From UBA7374 sp049890275 (GTDB lineage Bacteria > Verrucomicrobiota > Verrucomicrobiia > Opitutales > Coraliomargaritaceae), in contig JBMHBT010000013.1 in assembly GCA_049890275.1 (NCBI GenBank), forward strand, positions 124,001 to 188,000: DNA of 64,000 nucleotides, read 5' to 3'. Of this stretch, positions 61,258 to 64,000 are shown one piece after another. Position 1 is the stretch's first letter; each line of letters starts with the position of its first letter. A program made the position numbers and the translations under genes. The notes below the pieces were generated by a model. The model searched no databases. It was given only the letters and a program-made list of their open reading frames with translations, and was not told where the DNA came from.

Positions 61258-63135
61258 ATGCGTCCGAACCCAAAATCAATCTCTCGAGCGATCTTCCTTT
61301 ACGCGGGTGTGCCGATGCTATTGACGGTGGTTGCTGTGATGGGATGGCTTCTCGCGGTGAAGGCTTTTACTTATTCGGAGGAGCGATCCGAGCGCATTGA
61401 TGCGGTCAATCAGTTGATCTGGCAGATCAAGGCAACTCGCGGAGGGTCGGCTTCTGAATTTGAGGCGATTCGAGAGGAGCAGATGAATGATCTAAATCGC
61501 CAGTTTTCTCAGGATGTGATTGTAGCGACGGCCGTCTTATTATTGGCTGTATTGGTACCGCTTTTGGTTTCGCGATATGGTGCGCATTTGGTGGAGACTG
61601 ATTTGCGTCGATTGGAGAAATATATTCGCGATTACGGACTGGATGGATCCGGGGTCGATCAGCATTCGTTTGAGTTGAAGGAGTTTGGCGGTGTTTTCGC
61701 CGGAGTGAGCCGAACTCTCCGGGAGCGGACGGAGTCTGAATTGCGTTGGAAGCGTGCGGAGAAGGAATTGCAGTCGATCAATGCGAATTTGATACGCCGC
61801 AGTGAGGAGCTCCGCAATGGCCGTCGGATTGCCATGGGTATTATGGAAGATGCTGAGTCTGCCCGCGCGGAACTGGAGGTAATCAATCAGCGCTTGAGTC
61901 AGGTGATCGAACAGGCAAAGGCATCTGCTCTGGAAGCGGATTCAGCGAACCAGGCGAAGAGCCGTTTTCTCGCAACGATGAGCCACGAGATCCGGACCCC
62001 GCTCAATGGTGTGATTGGTTTTATTGACCTGCTCTTGCAGACGGACCTCAACGAAGAACAGAGGGACTATATGGAAAGCCTGAACACGAGTGGCAACACG
62101 CTGATGGCTTTGATCAATGATATTCTCGATTTTTCAAAAATTGAATCCGGCCATCTTGATATCGAGTCTGCGCCGATGAACTTGCCCAAATTACTGAGTG
62201 AGTTGGTCGCTCTCTTTCATGCCCAAGCGCTGAGGAAGGGGATTGAATTCAGTTTGGAGCTGGACGAAGATGTTCCCCACTGGGTACTCGGAGATGAAAC
62301 TCGTTTGCGGCAAGTCCTGACCAATCTCCTCTCCAATGCAGTGAAATTTACCAGAAAGGGCAGCGTTCGTCTGCGGGTAAATTGTGAAAATACCTGGAAA
62401 GTCGGGGAAACTTGTGAGATTGAGTTTGAAGTGGCCGACACGGGAATCGGAATCAGTGAACAGCAAGTGGAGCGGCTCTTTAATCCTTTTTCACAGGCGG
62501 ATAGTTCCACGACGCGACAGTATGGGGGAACAGGCCTTGGTTTAGTGATCTGCAAGCGTTTGTCCGAAGCGATGAGTGGCCGGGTTCAACTCAACAGCAC
62601 GCTAGGGAAAGGCTCGCGTTTTTATGTCTATATTCCCTTTCAGGTGATTGAGGGTGAAAAGGTGGCTGTGGCAGAAAAGCTTGTCGAGACCACAGCTCCC
62701 GTTCCGAATCCATCGTCCTCGATAGAGAAGACAGCAGCGGCCAGTGATTTGAAGATTGTCGTGGCCGAAGATAATCTGGCGAACCAAAGGCTGCTGAAGA
62801 TTATGTTTCAACAGATTGGTTATCCGGATGTAAGCTTTGTTTTCAATGGTCGCGAACTGATCGAGCATTTGAACGAGAACGTCTGTAATTTGATTTTTAT
62901 GGATTTACAAATGCCGGTAATGGATGGATTGCGTGCCTGTGAATTGATTCGCAAAGGAGATGCGGGAGACGCGCATAAAACTATAATGATTGTGGCCTTG
63001 ACGGCTAACGCCTTTGCCGGAGACGAGGAGCGTTGCCTTGAGGCAGGTATGAATGCCTACCTGAGCAAGCCTTTTAAAATAGATACCCTCCGGGCAATGG
63101 TTGAAAATATGCGGAAAATTGCCTCAGCTGGTTAG
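61258..63135 (+). CDS. Hybrid sensor histidine kinase with receiver domain
   Basis: A 625-aa hybrid kinase. Two TM helices (about 11-33 and 80-100) enclose a short periplasmic loop of about 45 residues, followed by a coiled coil. The DHp domain has His243 (ATMSHEIRTPLNGVIGF), and the CA domain has NLLSNAVKF, FEVADTGIGIS and GTGLGLVICKRLS. A receiver domain (about 498-620) has acidic VAEDN (Asp505), phospho-acceptor Asp549 (FMDLQMPVMDG) and Lys in LSKPF. No output domain follows, so signalling probably passes to a separate Hpt or regulator. It is co-transcribed with the PAS-like membrane protein. Confidence 0.93.
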   Translation: MRPNPKSISRAIFLYAGVPMLLTVVAVMGWLLAVKAFTYSEERSERIDAVNQLIWQIKATRGGSASEFEAIREEQMNDLNRQFSQDVIVATAVLLLAVLVPLLVSRYGAHLVETDLRRLEKYIRDYGLDGSGVDQHSFELKEFGGVFAGVSRTLRERTESELRWKRAEKELQSINANLIRRSEELRNGRRIAMGIMEDAESARAELEVINQRLSQVIEQAKASALEADSANQAKSRFLATMSHEIRTPLNGVIGFIDLLLQTDLNEEQRDYMESLNTSGNTLMALINDILDFSKIESGHLDIESAPMNLPKLLSELVALFHAQALRKGIEFSLELDEDVPHWVLGDETRLRQVLTNLLSNAVKFTRKGSVRLRVNCENTWKVGETCEIEFEVADTGIGISEQQVERLFNPFSQADSSTTRQYGGTGLGLVICKRLSEAMSGRVQLNSTLGKGSRFYVYIPFQVIEGEKVAVAEKLVETTAPVPNPSSSIEKTAAASDLKIVVAEDNLANQRLLKIMFQQIGYPDVSFVFNGRELIEHLNENVCNLIFMDLQMPVMDGLRACELIRKGDAGDAHKTIMIVALTANAFAGDEERCLEAGMNAYLSKPFKIDTLRAMVENMRKIASAG

Positions 63136-63214
63136 GGCTCGGATCGCTCCGTTAGTAAAACGGCTCGACAAAATGGCTCAGATGGAGAGCCTGCTCATTC
63201 CAAACCGTCCAATC

Positions 63215-64000
63215 ATGCAGGAACAATTACAGGCAATAGTCGCTGAAGTGCGCGAAAACGCGCCCAACATTGCAACCCGTCCCGATTTAGAAGCCTTTAA
63301 GGCGACGATCAGTGGCCCAAACGGTTCGCTTACCGGTGCTATGAAGGAGATGGGGCGCGTGCCGAAGGAAGAAAAGCCGGCGCTGGGTCGATTGATCAAC
63401 GAAGTCAAAGGCGAGGTTACCGCGCTGTTTGATTCTGTGATGGAGCGGATCGAGGCAGCCGAGTTGGCGGAAAAACTCGGTCCGGCGATTGATCCCTCTC
63501 TACCGCTGGCCGATCCGAATCGCGGTACACTTCACCCCATTGCCCAAGTGCGCGAAGAAATCGTCGCGCTCTTTCGCCGTATTGGTTTTTCCGTCGCTGA
63601 AGCGACGGAGGTCGAATCCGAGTACCACTGCTTTGATGCGCTGAATATTCCTGCCGATCACCCGGCTCGTGACATGCAGGACTCCTATTATTTGCCGGAC
63701 GATCTGGAAGTGGCGAATGTCTCCCGCAAGGGCGATGAGAAGTATCTTCTCCGCACGCATACTTCGACCGTGCAGATTCGCACTATGCTGAAGGAGAAAC
63801 CGCCCATCCGTATTATTGCTCCCGGTCGCTGTTTCCGCCGCGATACGCCGGACGCAACGCACAGTGCCAACTTTCATCAGGTGGAAGGTCTGTACGTCGA
63901 TCAAAACGTTACACTTTTGGATTTGAAGGCGACTCTGGATCATTTCGTCAAAACGATTTTTGGTCCTAGTGCCCGCACCCGCCTGCGCCCGAGTTTCTTT
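63215..64000 (+). CDS. pheS: Phenylalanine-tRNA ligase alpha subunit (3' end beyond window)
   Basis: Alpha subunit of class II PheRS. The first 262 codons are present and the frame stays open to the window end. The N-terminal coiled coil (MQEQLQAIVAEVRENA...FDSVMERIEAAELAEKLG) is followed by LHPIAQVREEIVALFRRIGF, class II motif 2 elements (LLRTHTSTVQIRTML; IAPGRCFRRDTPDATHSANFHQVEGLYVD), and the start of motif 3. The start is ATG 63215 by comparison with E. coli PheS; ATG 63173 in the same frame would add 14 residues. pheT is expected downstream. Confidence 0.95.
   Translation, partial: MQEQLQAIVAEVRENAPNIATRPDLEAFKATISGPNGSLTGAMKEMGRVPKEEKPALGRLINEVKGEVTALFDSVMERIEAAELAEKLGPAIDPSLPLADPNRGTLHPIAQVREEIVALFRRIGFSVAEATEVESEYHCFDALNIPADHPARDMQDSYYLPDDLEVANVSRKGDEKYLLRTHTSTVQIRTMLKEKPPIRIIAPGRCFRRDTPDATHSANFHQVEGLYVDQNVTLLDLKATLDHFVKTIFGPSARTRLRPSFF

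Overview
The window is an ordinary-looking stretch of bacterial chromosome, densely packed with housekeeping genes on both strands. There is no prophage, transposase, rRNA operon or CRISPR array. A FadL-type outer-membrane protein, an O-antigen ligase and several lipoproteins point to a Gram-negative cell. The mix of families (DUF3568-type lipoprotein, glucosylglycerate-type genes, XPD-type helicase with an N-terminal nuclease-like domain, long alpha-solenoid protein) and the many starts without a Shine-Dalgarno sequence suggest a member of the Verrucomicrobiota, perhaps Opitutales/Puniceicoccales and perhaps marine. That placement is inference from protein flavour, not from a marker gene.

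Layout: 1-6552 holds the start of efp, then serA and plsY, then the aspartate-family genes hom-lysC-thrC. 6565-13209 (minus) holds a FadL-like porin, then a tetrapyrrole operon (hemC, fused cobA-hemD, cyclophilin, MenH-like hydrolase), then ilvN-ilvC behind a terminator, with a tRNA-Val(TAC) gene just upstream of ilvN. 13343-16561 has two acyltransferases that look like an aminolipid pair, a small lysine-rich DNA-binding protein and a nitrilase-family amidase. 16558-22672 (minus) holds rpe and a tight five-gene run: PPK2, an M20 peptidase, a glucosyl-3-phosphoglycerate synthase-like GT2, a GT-B glycosyltransferase and a HAD phosphatase. 22734-26100 has a phosphopantetheinyl transferase, argA with a small coupled unknown, and a XerC/D recombinase. 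26223-29253 pairs a GT-B glycosyltransferase with a GH13_18 phosphorylase of glucosylglycerate-phosphorylase size. Together with the GT2 operon 4 kb away this suggests synthesis and recycling of a glucosylglycerate-type compatible solute.

29320-42887 holds a 14-repeat solenoid protein, an NhaC antiporter coupled to an HTH-MBL fusion, metK-ahcY with a strong terminator, a vapBC toxin-antitoxin pair under a perfect 22-bp palindrome, a lipoprotein, an M42 peptidase, a disulfide oxidoreductase, an O-antigen ligase and a DJ-1 protein. 43371-55448 holds a methyltransferase, radC, rlmN, a lipoprotein, a PfkB kinase-proA pair, xseA, a VTT protein, LysM-NUDIX and a nuclease/XPD-type helicase. 55509-64000 holds UDP-xylose synthase, an MFS permease with nadA, ExoD, nadD-rsfS, a membrane PAS-like protein with a hybrid histidine kinase, and the start of pheS.

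The most unusual signal is not a gene. Three intergenic regions (43016-43250, 46139-46381, 52621-53063) and a fragment (49230-49250) are shuffled mosaics of the same short modules. The modules include identical 16- to 19-mers, inverted copies of (A)CCACGGAT near the ends, and a tandem motif of period 15. One copy supplies the last codons and stop of the helicase gene. This is a dispersed mosaic repeat family of unknown function.
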